Origin: Cyanodermella asteris
Lineage: Eukaryota; Ascomycota; Lecanoromycetes; Ostropales; Stictidaceae
Direction: 5' to 3'
Length of the DNA stretch: 64,000 bases
Assembly (NCBI GenBank): GCA_900618795.1
Contig: UYJD01000011.1
Span: 452,751 to 516,750, forward strand
A program made the translations under genes and the position numbers. Below, in pieces: positions 54,321 through 63,820 of this stretch (position 1 is its first letter; the number at the start of each line of letters is the position of its first letter). Under the pieces are notes generated by a model. The model did not search any database and was not told the origin of the DNA. It was given only the letters and a program-made list of their open reading frames with translations.

Positions 54321-54978
54321 TCACATCAATCAGGACGTGGACATTCGTAGGCCCAATGTACCGGGGGTACAGATGGGCGAAGATCAATCGCCGTCTTTGC
54401 TGATTGCCTGTTTCTCATCTCTTTTATTTCGGAGGAGGCAGCGGGGTCGGTTTCAGCTACGTCCCTTCTTGGTGCATCCTTTTGGGAATTCGGATTTTAC
54501 GAATGACATGCGGGTTGCGGGTCGCCTTGGTTCCGGTGAAGCAAGCAAGCTGACGAGACTGGAGTGGCTCATTGATCTGCTATGTGCATTGTGACCCAGA
54601 CACTAATCGGATATTCTAAGAATACAGCATCACGCGGAATCAGGTAGTGTTCAATGCTCATAATTAAATTTCACGCTGATCGAAAGTCATAGGTGTCTAT
54701 CAAATTGTCAAACTGCCTCCATTGAGTGTATAAAACTGCACGAATCGGTCCTCGAAACCCAGCAATCGAAACTACCACGCCTCGTCGGGGAATACCTCGC
54801 AAAGATGAAATTACGTACAAAACTCAAACTCGATGCATTAATCCTGGCTAAGAACCTCACCTTTTGCAAGTTCTTGCCCCTCGTGTGGTAGAATATAAAA
54901 CCTTGGCAGGTCCACATTTTCCTGTTGCCACCTATCCAGCCAATCCTCTGCAGAAATCAAATCCTGCCAGTTGAGGTA
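54321..54978. other. intergenic region
   Basis: A 658-nt spacer. The first ~270 nt may be the decayed C-terminal half of the esterase remnant. The rest, before the zinc-finger gene stop, is AT-richer and empty. Confidence 0.45.
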
Positions 54979-56868
54979 CTACCAGACAAAATTCATCTTC
55001 ATTGCGTCCTGATCACTCCCATCGGTAAACTGCGCAGGAGGCGGTCCTGGGGTTCTGCGTGACAACGACGTCGAAGAGCTCGTGGAATGGATGTTCATTG
55101 GTGTTGGTCGCGCTTGCAGTCTCGATGGCACGAATTCCTTTGCTTGCGCTGAAAAGCCAGACCAAGGCCGATTCTCCCGTCCAGGTTGGGATCCAACGGC
55201 CGGTCCTCTGGAAGATCCTTTCGAGGTTCGCTTTGAAGAGCTATTAGACTTGGTTGGTAGCTTCTTATGCTGCCATGGGACTTCAGGGGCGGTCGAATAG
55301 GAATTTGGAGATTGACTTTCTGGGGACGAAACGGCGCACATCAACGCGTCCGGGATCTGGTTAACAAAGGCATTGCGAAGGTCGGTCAAGTGCTCGTTCG
55401 GGTTTTGGCGCTGGTATACCTTGGGTTGGCTGCGTTGGGGTAGCTTGCGATCCGTGTCGTGTGAAGAAGCCCTCCCGATAGAGGAACTGCTGCTGCGGCC
55501 CACGCCATGCGCCTTCTCGAAATTGACCAAAACGACTGTGGTATTCTCGTTTCTATCATGTGCTTCCTGCTTTGCGACTTCCTTGCCTGGATTGACGCCC
55601 CACATCGGCCCCCAAGTCGCCGCCTCCCTGGCCCGCCACTCGTCCAGCTCTCTCTGAAACATCTCCCGAACCCCGATGTTAGCATTTTGATTCCACGAAT
55701 TGATCATTCCGTTCGTCGCTTCAAGAAACGCGTCCGACGCCATCTGATATACCTTTGCCGAGCCATGCTCATGAGGCGGCAGACCGCGTCGAACGCTGGC
55801 CACGAAGGCCTCGAAACTTTCTCGACATTGTGCCATGGCGGTTACCTTGGCTTGCTTCTTGTACCAGTCCGGCATGCAATGAACGTTATCGAGGTGCGTC
55901 TCCAAGTAGACGACATTGTCGAAGGTATAGTTGCAGCACGTGACGGGTATCTCCAACTCTTCTAGCGCGCACAAGGAATTAGCCTGGTGCTTGAAGAGCT
56001 TGCGCTTGATAGTGAGGTACATTCGGACTTCTTGTTTCCAGCGGAGTAAATTTTGGCGATGCGCTGCTCGCATGTGCTTTCGGAACTTATCCAAGCTTCC
56101 GAAACACCTGCCACAACACCGCACTTGGTTCCGGGTCAGGAAGCCTGTATGGTGATGATCTCGTCGCTTTGAGATGAGGTGAGCGCGGAATTCGGGTGTG
56201 TGCTGGTACCAAAGTGCATTACAGCAATGGATCAGATATTTGTTCTCTCCGATGAGGTCGTCTTCCTGGCTGGGGTCAGTGCATGCTTTTCCTCCGTCGG
56301 CGCAAACTTCGTCGCAGGACGTTGCAGAGCTTACCCAGAGATTCTCGGTGAACGGGTCGCTGTTAGAGGGTGACTGCGATTGAGTGTGGGTGTTCCAGCT
56401 GCTTGATGTTTCCGAAGCGCGTCGAAAGGCCGTTTCATAGCCATTGTAAGGATCGTGAGGAACTGGAGCTGACTTGGAGACGTTCCTGTTTTGCTTTCGA
56501 TATCCATGCTTTCGGCTTTTGTTGGGTGAAGACTTTCTATCTTCGAACTCGGGATCAGCATTTCCATCTGACAGATTCGCTTTGGGGGTGTCTTCTGGCT
56601 CACCAACTGCAGAGATTGTCGTGTGCTCATCGGAAGTGTCCGCTTGGTGGAACACCTCACGTTGCTTTCCCTTTGCCACGGAGCTTGGTGCTCTAAACTC
56701 AGCAGGTGTTGCCGGCTGCGATCGACTGTCTTGTGGACTAACTCCTATGTGCGTGTGTAGCGTCTCCTTCATCGTCGAGTTGATTGAAGTCTGCGGCGCA
56801 GACGAGCCTTCCACATCGCTCGCCATGCCAGGCTTGTGACCCAACTGCTTCTTTGACTTGGTCCTCAT
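54979..56868 (-). CDS. zinc-finger-like protein with a PAM2-type motif
   Basis: Intronless, 629 aa. Residues 1-180 are Ser/Pro-rich and disordered, with a basic patch (NKSRKHGYRKQNRNVSK). The centre has Cys/His clusters: CCGRCFGSLDKFRKHMRAAH and, about 50 residues on, TCCNYTFDNVVYLETHLDNVH. These resemble two diverged C2H2 fingers linked by a helical stretch. Near the C-terminus GFSAQAKEFVP fits the PAM2 consensus ((L/F)NxxAxxFxP-like), which binds the MLLE domain of poly(A)-binding protein. I infer an RNA-linked zinc-finger protein. No named family was recognised. Confidence 0.75.
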   Translation of the reverse strand: MRTKSKKQLGHKPGMASDVEGSSAPQTSINSTMKETLHTHIGVSPQDSRSQPATPAEFRAPSSVAKGKQREVFHQADTSDEHTTISAVGEPEDTPKANLSDGNADPEFEDRKSSPNKSRKHGYRKQNRNVSKSAPVPHDPYNGYETAFRRASETSSSWNTHTQSQSPSNSDPFTENLWVSSATSCDEVCADGGKACTDPSQEDDLIGENKYLIHCCNALWYQHTPEFRAHLISKRRDHHHTGFLTRNQVRCCGRCFGSLDKFRKHMRAAHRQNLLRWKQEVRMYLTIKRKLFKHQANSLCALEELEIPVTCCNYTFDNVVYLETHLDNVHCMPDWYKKQAKVTAMAQCRESFEAFVASVRRGLPPHEHGSAKVYQMASDAFLEATNGMINSWNQNANIGVREMFQRELDEWRAREAATWGPMWGVNPGKEVAKQEAHDRNENTTVVLVNFEKAHGVGRSSSSSIGRASSHDTDRKLPQRSQPKVYQRQNPNEHLTDLRNAFVNQIPDALMCAVSSPESQSPNSYSTAPEVPWQHKKLPTKSNSSSKRTSKGSSRGPAVGSQPGRENRPWSGFSAQAKEFVPSRLQARPTPMNIHSTSSSTSLSRRTPGPPPAQFTDGSDQDAMKMNFVW

Positions 56869-57938
56869 ATTTTTGCCTGTATCCTGCTGATTCGTCGTTG
56901 TCGAAGTGATCTACCAAGTCATAAGCTGAACAGTAAGAGTAGTGTTGTTTGTGGCCGAGGTGGTTAGGTTAAAGCAAGCAATCCGGCAATCGATCACACA
57001 AACAAGCGCGCTTTCGGCAAGCAACGTCGAAAAGAGCGATTAAAGAGAGCTGAGGAGAATACGCAAGAAGGCATAGATGCTGTTGATATAATTGCTGTCG
57101 ATGGAACCGTAGTATGGCTTTGTTGTGGCGAACAAATGTTTTGTGAGATGCGGGAGTGAACATGAGTGTGTTTATGTCTCGCGGCGTGAAGAACATTTGC
57201 ATTCACCTACGGTCGGCAGCACAAAGGCTGTGACTGAAATCAGTAGCAGCCCAAGCAATTTGCTTGCCATTTAAACGCGGCTTGAATGACAGGCAATCGC
57301 GGAGCACAACATCCGATCCGTGTGGAAGGAAGGAGTGAATATGGCTATGAGGGTAGCCGCATCAATAGCTTTCAGCTGAAATAAGTCATGGTTTTTCGAT
57401 CGTGTGAGAGCGCCACACGACGGCACCACTGCCCTGAACCTTCTCAAGGCGAGTCTGCGGGCTTGAGTGGCCGTCAGGGCGAACTTGTGTCTGAGATTTG
57501 TGCTTTACCTAGAGTGTGTTGGCTGGGACAAGGGTGGCGCGATGAAAGGCTGTGCTTCATCTCACATTCACCCGACGGACATACAGCTTAGTACACACAC
57601 ACTAAATAGCACAAGGCCCCTGCTTCGCAGCCTAGATGGGTCAGCGAAAAGGTCACCAGGTTGCAGGATGAATCACCGTGGAGGCCTATTCGGCATGTAG
57701 AGACCCCGGAAGTGTCTGGATGTGAGAATGACAACGAGGTCAGAAGGCAAAGTAGATGAGGTAGGAAATTGTTTTCAGGAGCAAGAAACTGCCAAGTGGT
57801 AACAAGCGCCGAAATCCAACCGAAATTCAAACCCCTATCCGCAAGCAAGCCCAGGAAGCAACAATTTCTGAGGCCGAGCTGCTTCAAATAACAGAAAATA
57901 ACCAGCATCATCGAATCATCCACCACCCAGTCTCAGCT
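56869..57938. other. intergenic region
   Basis: A 1.07-kb spacer between the zinc-finger gene start and the CE5 gene stop. Overlapping frames at 57388-57700 lack motifs. Nothing else was recognised. Confidence 0.45.
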
Positions 57939-58826
57939 TTATGAAGCGTTGTACTTGCTTACAACATAGCTGACTATCTGGCTAGCATACTTATCCACAT
58001 ACGATCCATGCACACTAAAATCGGTGCCGCTAGCACAGACCTGGTCATTGGCATCACAGTAAGATTGAATCACAGAGGAATAGCCTGAACACGCGGTGTT
58101 GTTCTGGCGCGGGAAGATCTTGAAGAAAGAAAGGTGGTTAGTTGCAATGTTCTCCTTTTGAAGTGGAAAAGCTGTACTCACGCCATTTTTGGTGGCTGTG
58201 CCGACGTCGTATGATTGGTTGATGACATGGCTGGGGTCTCCCATGCCGACGGCTGCGATGACTGGAGTTTGTTAGAGATGGGTTGCATCGTTGACTTCCT
58301 GCTTGCACGTACTGTTCTTTGTGTATGTTGATCCCAGGGCCGATGTGGTTGCCCATCCGGCCTCGCTCGTTCCACACAGCGTGTCGAGCATAGCTTGGGC
58401 ACCCTATGTTCCACCGTCAGCAAGTATTCCTCTTCATATATCCTCAACGTCATCATCCGATCGTCTCTATCTCCTCTGTGCTTCTGATTTCTGGTTTGTG
58501 CTCACCTGCGAATATCCCAGCAGCACGATCTTAGCACGCGGGCAGCTCGCCACGTAAGACGTGATATCCGCCGTCAACGCCGCGGTACCGATTTCCTCCG
58601 ACCAGGTATAGGGGAACAACAAGGCCGGGTAGTCGACCGATATATCGTCGGACCCGGCGATCTGGGATCTGATCGAGGTCACCACGGGGGCCAGGATGCC
58701 TTCATAGAACTCCAAGCTACCGCGGGTGACGATGATGTGGACGCCGGTGGCACATGCTCGGGGAGCCAAAGGTGCTGCGATGGCAAGAGAGAGCGCGGTA
58801 AGCGCAACGAAGAATGATGGGCCCAT
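57939..58826 (-). CDS. secreted cutinase / acetylxylan esterase-type (CE5) hydrolase
   Basis: Four exons in minus order: 58826..58506, 58403..58313, 58261..58182, 58118..57939. All phases agree, giving 223 aa. A signal peptide (MGPSFFVALTALSLAIAAP) is followed by VHIIVTRGSLE. The nucleophile motif GYSQG spans the first intron (Ser106), and QAMLDTLCG comes next. The catalytic Asp lies in YCDANDQVC and the His in FSVHGSYVDKY. Cys residues are placed for disulfides. Such enzymes cleave cutin or acetylxylan outside the cell and point to growth on plant material. The family usually has fewer introns, so four exons is slightly unusual. Confidence 0.92.
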
Positions 58827-60546
58827 GGTTGGAAGGTTGCTAATGAAGCAGCTAGATTGGTCCGGTGGATAGAAAAGAATGAAGTGAAGAGCGGACTGGT
58901 TGGCACGCAGGATTGATCGAAAATGAGGGCCATCTTCGCGTCTATATAGCTTCTGCTCGACATGTCTCGAGAACATTTCCCTCATACTCGCTCTGCTATG
59001 GATTACGAGGTTGTCAAGATAGTTTGAGAGGCTGCTTACCCCCTGCCAGGACGCGATCCTCCATCTTCGGCTAGACATTCCAGAAGGATACCTGAGACTA
59101 CGCTCTCCTCACTAGACAACTCCTCAGCCCCCACACAAGGCTTGGTGGCGCAAGGGTGAGGATTACGTTAGAGGTAGGTCAGGAGATGAGGTCAAAATCA
59201 GCGGCGGACCGATAGTATTCTTAACAGCGCGATGGAACAGATGCGGCGACTAGCGTTGATGCCTCGGTCTAAGAGAAAGCCCCTGTCTCGGTAGAATCTA
59301 GTCTATTAAAGTAGTCCTTAGAGAATTATAAGATAACGCTACCTTAAAGGCTAACGGACCGCTTACGGTAGTCGTTAATGATAGTAGTGAATTCGTAAGG
59401 TAAGCTTATACAGAAGAGAGTAACTATGTAAAAGGTGCTACGTAACATCTCTTACCGCACCTTCTAATAGCGTGCACATTGTTGACGCAAGCGCCGTCTC
59501 ATCCATGTCGCTGGCTTTGTGGAGGCGCATAAGATGTGAGAGTCGACGCCCGATTTTAGCCCCATAGGGAAGGTGAAGGAGTCTTCGAGCCTTTATAAGC
59601 AACACGCTTCGCGTGATATGTTGCTCGGCAGGCGAGGCTGCCCTGGCACGTTTAATATGGTCGAGATAGCACAATGTAGCAGATTCGTGAACAGCATGGG
59701 AAAACCTATCATCTCGTCCTCAAGATGCGCATGTTCGGTGTAGGACGTATTGCGGTGGCTTATACTTGCATACAATAAGAGGCTAACGGTAGTAAAGTCA
59801 CCCGCAATGTTGTGCAGAAGCGGCATGTTCTGCCGAAGCTCGAAGGATGCACTATCCGACTGTAAGAAATAGGTGCATGACTTGATTGAGTAAGGAAGAC
59901 TATGGACTACCGGTGAGGTATATGTACCTAGTATCAGGTGGCTGGGTAGGATCCAGCCACCTAATCCACTTGGTCACCTGGCTGGCTCGCTGGATTCCCA
60001 GCGTTCAACACCGACAGGCCGGGTACGAGCCTATCTCGTAGACAAGAGTCAGCACTACCAGTCTGCCTCGGGCTGCGGTGATCGCCTAAGACAATCGCCC
60101 GGATTCTGGGGACTACGAACTACATCGAACAGTTCCTGTGAGCTCCATACACCGGGAAGTGAGCGCCCGGAAGGTCCGTGAGCAGCCATGGCTGGGATTT
60201 CCGGCACCGGGCTTCGATGATACTTTCAGAGCGGTTCTAGAGAGTGATCTCGCCGCCGCCGAATTATAATTTCAAGGCATTGTGAAATTGTGTTGATTGC
60301 GAGATAGCTTCTGAGCCAAGATTGCAGGGTCTCCGTTGCTCGTGGAAGATACCACCACCAAGTCTGCCGTCCACTGTCATAAGCCATCTCAATCATGCCT
60401 GAGTGTCCGGACTTCGCCTTCGCAGTGACTGATGGAAGCTCCAGCGTCACTCGTGCCTGCTTTCGGCTTTTCGATACCTTCGACTAAGCTTCGAGTCCAC
60501 GCAAAGAGATCTGCAAAAGCCAGTCTTGTCTGAGCGAAGTCTCTTC
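58827..60546. other. 1.7-kb accessory intergenic region with RIP-like patch and small hairpin
   Basis: No gene is supported. About 59270-59460 is AT-rich with many TA dinucleotides (attataagataacgct, cttaaaggctaacgg), as in DNA altered by repeat-induced point mutation. A 10-bp perfect hairpin, AGGTGGCTGG and its complement with a 7-nt loop, lies at 59936-59962. GGTCACCTGGCTGG words near 59975 resemble the 12-nt repeat unit seen around the DUF3433 gene. Confidence 0.5.
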
Positions 60547-61964
60547 TCACAAGCTTCTGTTACATCTGATGTCCTGCTTAAAGTTTGTCCACATGTTATA
60601 TGCTTCTCCACCCTTCATCTCGAATCCCTCGGCCGATTCGAACTCAACGTTGATATCGATGGTTTTCTTGATGCCTCCCGTGCGAGTCCACGCTTCTGTC
60701 CACGTCAAGTCGCGAGGAGGCTCAATCCTGACAGGAAAGGGGCTTGCATGGCTCATCATCGGTATCATGACGATCCCCGACTCTGATCGTGCCGGGTCGC
60801 TGGCCGCCCCAATTGCCGCAAATTCGTTGTCGATGAAGATGGTGTCTGAATCGCTGGAACGCACCAGGCGACGCCGACTGACGTTGCCGTAACGGCGTGT
60901 CCGCGGTCGATTGTGCTCGGCCGGTCCTGGGGTGGAAGGTTCGCCATCGTGAAAGAATCTGCGTCCCAGGCGGAGTGCTGGCATGGAGCAACAGATGATG
61001 CCAGTACAGATGTCGGACTCACTATGATAGCATTAGCCTGGCTTTCAGTGTGTTCGTGTGGGCAACAACGGACATCCAGAGAGATATTTGAGGGCCGCTA
61101 CGTGTGAAATTGTCAGACTCCCACGTGAAGCGGAAGATGGCTCCAAGGACGCCAAAGAGAGGATAACATCTGTACTCGGTGTGTAAGCATGTCATCGGTT
61201 GTGCAAGAAATGGTACCTACAGAGCAGCCGCGGTGAATATCAGGATTATCCTCATCTTTTCCTTCCGCTTAAGGTGCAACTTGCTGATGAAAAGCCACGG
61301 CAATCCGACAATAGCAAAATCAGTCAAGGCATTCCAAACTGTGTTCACCATACGAAGCTGGCGATTCGAGGCTGGGCAGTGGCAATGCTCTTCGTAGAAA
61401 TTCCACTGACAGTCGATCGGGACGCACTCCAAGATTGTCGCCAACAAGGATGCCAAGTAAAATTGCACGTTGACAACCAGCGCCACTGTCATCATCCACC
61501 ACGTGCGCGTGAACTTCGTTGGTGCGAAAATGTTCAAGTACATGTGGAAGATCGTGACTTTGATCAGCATGGTAACCGCAGTGTAGCAAACGGCTGAACA
61601 CCATGTCCAGAACAAAACAGTTATTGCATCGTCATCGGAGATGTTCCAAGCGTCCAATCCACCTCCCTTGTTGATGCAGATGATGATAGTGACGATGTAC
61701 CAGGCGAATAAGAGTATCTGTGCAACACAAACGTTGTCCTCAAGCTCCCACACCTTAAGTATGCGCAAGCGGACATAGCAGCGAAGACTAAAGAAGAACA
61801 GGGAGAGAAACGACAAAGCCGCCGACGTTGCGCTGCAGCGGTCAGTCTCTTATCACTATTGAGAAATCAAGGAGGGTCTGTACGTACACGCCCGGGATGA
61901 AGAGAGGGTTTGGCACATCCAGTGTCACGTCCTGGCTTTGGGTGGGATCCTGCGTGTTGTTCAT
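60547..61964 (-). CDS. PTH11-like rhodopsin-domain receptor
   Basis: Four exons in minus order: 61964..61888, 61832..61221, 61169..61074, 61021..60547. Phases are consistent, giving 419 aa. The N-terminus MNNTQDPTQSQD is extracellular. Seven hydrophobic helices follow: AALSFLSLFFFSLRCYVR, LLFAWYIVTIIICI, WTWCSAVCYTAVTMLIK, WMMTVALVVNVQFYL, NALTDFAIVGLPWLF, LCYPLFGVLGAIFRF and the CTGIICCSMPALR block. IFHMYLNIF and CVPIDCQW are family-typical. The last splice uses a GTCCGT donor with a CTAAT branch point; it is weak but needed to restore LWIESDICTG. The C-tail is cytoplasmic. PTH11-like receptors sense surface or chemical cues in fungi. No CFEM domain is present. Confidence 0.85.
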
Positions 61965-62976
61965 GACGTCGGAAGCTGAACGGCGACTGTGCGCGGTTCA
62001 ACATCTATACTGAGGGGTGGTAGATCACCAGCGTGGAGAGTGGACAGACTCGAGAAGACGAGAGGCTCAAGCAAAATCGAATGACTCGGAACCTTGGCGC
62101 GAGTGTGTGTCCACGCAGCTAACATAAGCGAGGTGAGGGAAGCGGAGTGATTCATCTGAACCTCAATTCGAAACCAGCCTCGCGCTGTCATTTCAATAAT
62201 GACCTTCACAGCTGGCTTTCCATTGCCACGCTGGCATTGCAACCAACTTCCAGCCGCTGCAAACAAGGACACAAAGAGATTGACGTTCGAACTGGGGTCG
62301 GCATGCTCATATGTAGCCCTGTTGCGAACGGCTGTCAATGAATTTTAGCTCGTAACGCAGTGATTTAGCCCTGTCCCGGTAGGATCCCACAGCGAGGCAG
62401 CGATGACAAAACGGACTAAGGTTTTGGCAGATCACAATGGGCACTACATGACACTTTCCTGACAAACTGTTCCTGGGACGGGTTGCGACAGATGGCCAGC
62501 CCACGATTGGAGCAAACGTAGGCACGACTCACAGATAAACGGCAGTCGCGGTAGCGATTGAACTGAAAGCAGACAGTTGTTATTGAAGCAAGTCCACTGC
62601 ATGGTTGTCGGGGAAGAAAAACCATAGCGATCTTGAAGCCAAAGAGGCCTCTCAGATCAACACCATCAAGCTGTTCGCGAATGTGAAGCCGTGGAGCTGA
62701 TTATGTTTGGATCAAATCTGTCACTAAGAAGGTAGGCATGGTCTAGAAATCAAAGCACAAGAGAAGTCAGATACCAACCGTGTCGACCCCGTGCCGAATT
62801 GAGCCGACGCGCATTCGCGCATTGCACCGTCACATCAGCAACGAGCCGCATACGTATTCAGGAATCGTCTTGAGGGCAGCGCTTCTCCGTCGGCTTGCAG
62901 CGATGTGTAGTCAAGCTTCCTGAGTTTTGCCGCGGTGGTCGAAGGGCAGGAAGAGCACCGTCGACGGAGGAACATG
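61965..62976. other. intergenic region left of the retrotransposon end
   Basis: A 1.0-kb spacer upstream of the receptor gene. No coding region is supported. It is the probable host flank of the element that ends at the palindrome, unless the LTR is longer than the palindrome. Confidence 0.45.
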
Positions 62977-63046
62977 GTGTCACGGACAAAAGATACACCG
63001 ATCAGAGTCCCTGACATCTGATCGGTGTATCTTTTGTCCGTGACAC
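62977..63046 (-). repeat. long perfect palindrome at the retroelement 3' end (candidate LTR or its edge)
   Basis: Two 30-nt arms (62977-63006 and 63017-63046) are perfect reverse complements around a 10-nt loop. On the minus strand it begins (G)TGTCACGG and ends CCGTGACA(C), so it has the TG...CA ends of an LTR. Immediately upstream on that strand is a purine-rich tract (TGGAGGGGGAGC) like the polypurine tract that precedes a 3' LTR. Whether this 68-70 nt is the whole LTR or only its start cannot be decided without the other end. Confidence 0.7.
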
Positions 63047-63050
63047 TAGC

Positions 63051-63062
63051 TCCCCCTCCATA
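63051..63062 (-). other. polypurine tract-like sequence
   Basis: On the minus strand TATGGAGGGGGAGCTAG directly precedes the TGTCACGG start of the palindrome. Position and composition match a retrotransposon plus-strand primer. It fixes the orientation of the element as minus. Confidence 0.6.
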
Positions 63063-63169
63063 AGGTCCGCGTCCCGCGACCGTCCCATTTATGGTTGTCC
63101 GTTTCTTGTTTTGATTGCACATAAGTGTCGCCCTGCGTCCACTCTCTTTTGTTCTCTTGTAAGTGCATC

Positions 63170-63820
63170 ATGCCCCGTCCGAGAGTTACCCCCAAATCTA
63201 GGCTGAACGCTGAACAGCGCACCCTTCTTGCTAGCAACATTCTCCGACACGCCGAGCCCATGGCCCCTGCGTGCAAACAGTGTCGTTCGGCTGGTCGAGC
63301 TTCTTCTTGTCAGTGGGACCCTCGGGTTTCTGGTCACTGTTCCAATTGCGTGGAGCGCAACCTGAGTTGCCGCATTTTGGTGACTGAGTCTGATTTCGCT
63401 AAGTTGGAAAAAGAGCGTGAGAAGTTGGAGACTAAGGTCCGTGAGAACGAGGCCTTGTCCCTGCAACTTGAAAAGGAGGAGGCCGCGGCCTTCGCGCGTC
63501 TCCAGCAACAACATCAACAACACATTCAACGTCGTATCGATTCCTTGAATCGTCGGACGACTTTGGAAAAACAGTTGGAAGCGGTGGCCCAGCGTCGTCG
63601 AGCGCTTTTCAACCGCGGTCTTCAGGTGGCAGAGGAATTGGAGCAGCAAATGGCCTCGGAAGAGTCGGAGCAGCAAACGGAGCAGGGAGGGGGGCTGCCG
63701 CAACCCCTCGATGATCTTATCGAGTGGGGGGGCGGTCCCTCCATGCGCGAGCTGCCTGCCGACTGGATCGATGCATTCGGCGATACTCCTCCAATACCTG
63801 CGGCGAGTCCTGAAAACTAG
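63170..63820 (+). CDS. retroelement-borne antisense protein: Cys6 zinc-cluster-like, coiled coil, acidic-aromatic tail
   Basis: 216 aa from the first ATG in frame at 63170. A basic N-terminus (MPRPRVTPKSRL) is followed by six cysteines at 35, 38, 47, 57, 60 and 67, i.e. CX2CX8CX9CX2CX6C. This is close to the fungal Zn2Cys6 pattern (canonical CX2CX6CX5-12CX2CX6-8C), with the first loop two residues longer. Residues about 72-165 are a strongly predicted-looking coiled coil (LEKEREKLETK, LEKQLEAVAQRRR). The C-terminus is acidic with aromatic residues (DDLIEW, LPADWIDAFGD), like a transactivation domain. It lies opposite to and overlaps the last 104 nt of the chromovirus pol frame. I infer a small transcription-factor-like protein; DNA binding is unproven. 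Confidence 0.7.
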   Translation: MPRPRVTPKSRLNAEQRTLLASNILRHAEPMAPACKQCRSAGRASSCQWDPRVSGHCSNCVERNLSCRILVTESDFAKLEKEREKLETKVRENEALSLQLEKEEAAAFARLQQQHQQHIQRRIDSLNRRTTLEKQLEAVAQRRRALFNRGLQVAEELEQQMASEESEQQTEQGGGLPQPLDDLIEWGGGPSMRELPADWIDAFGDTPPIPAASPEN

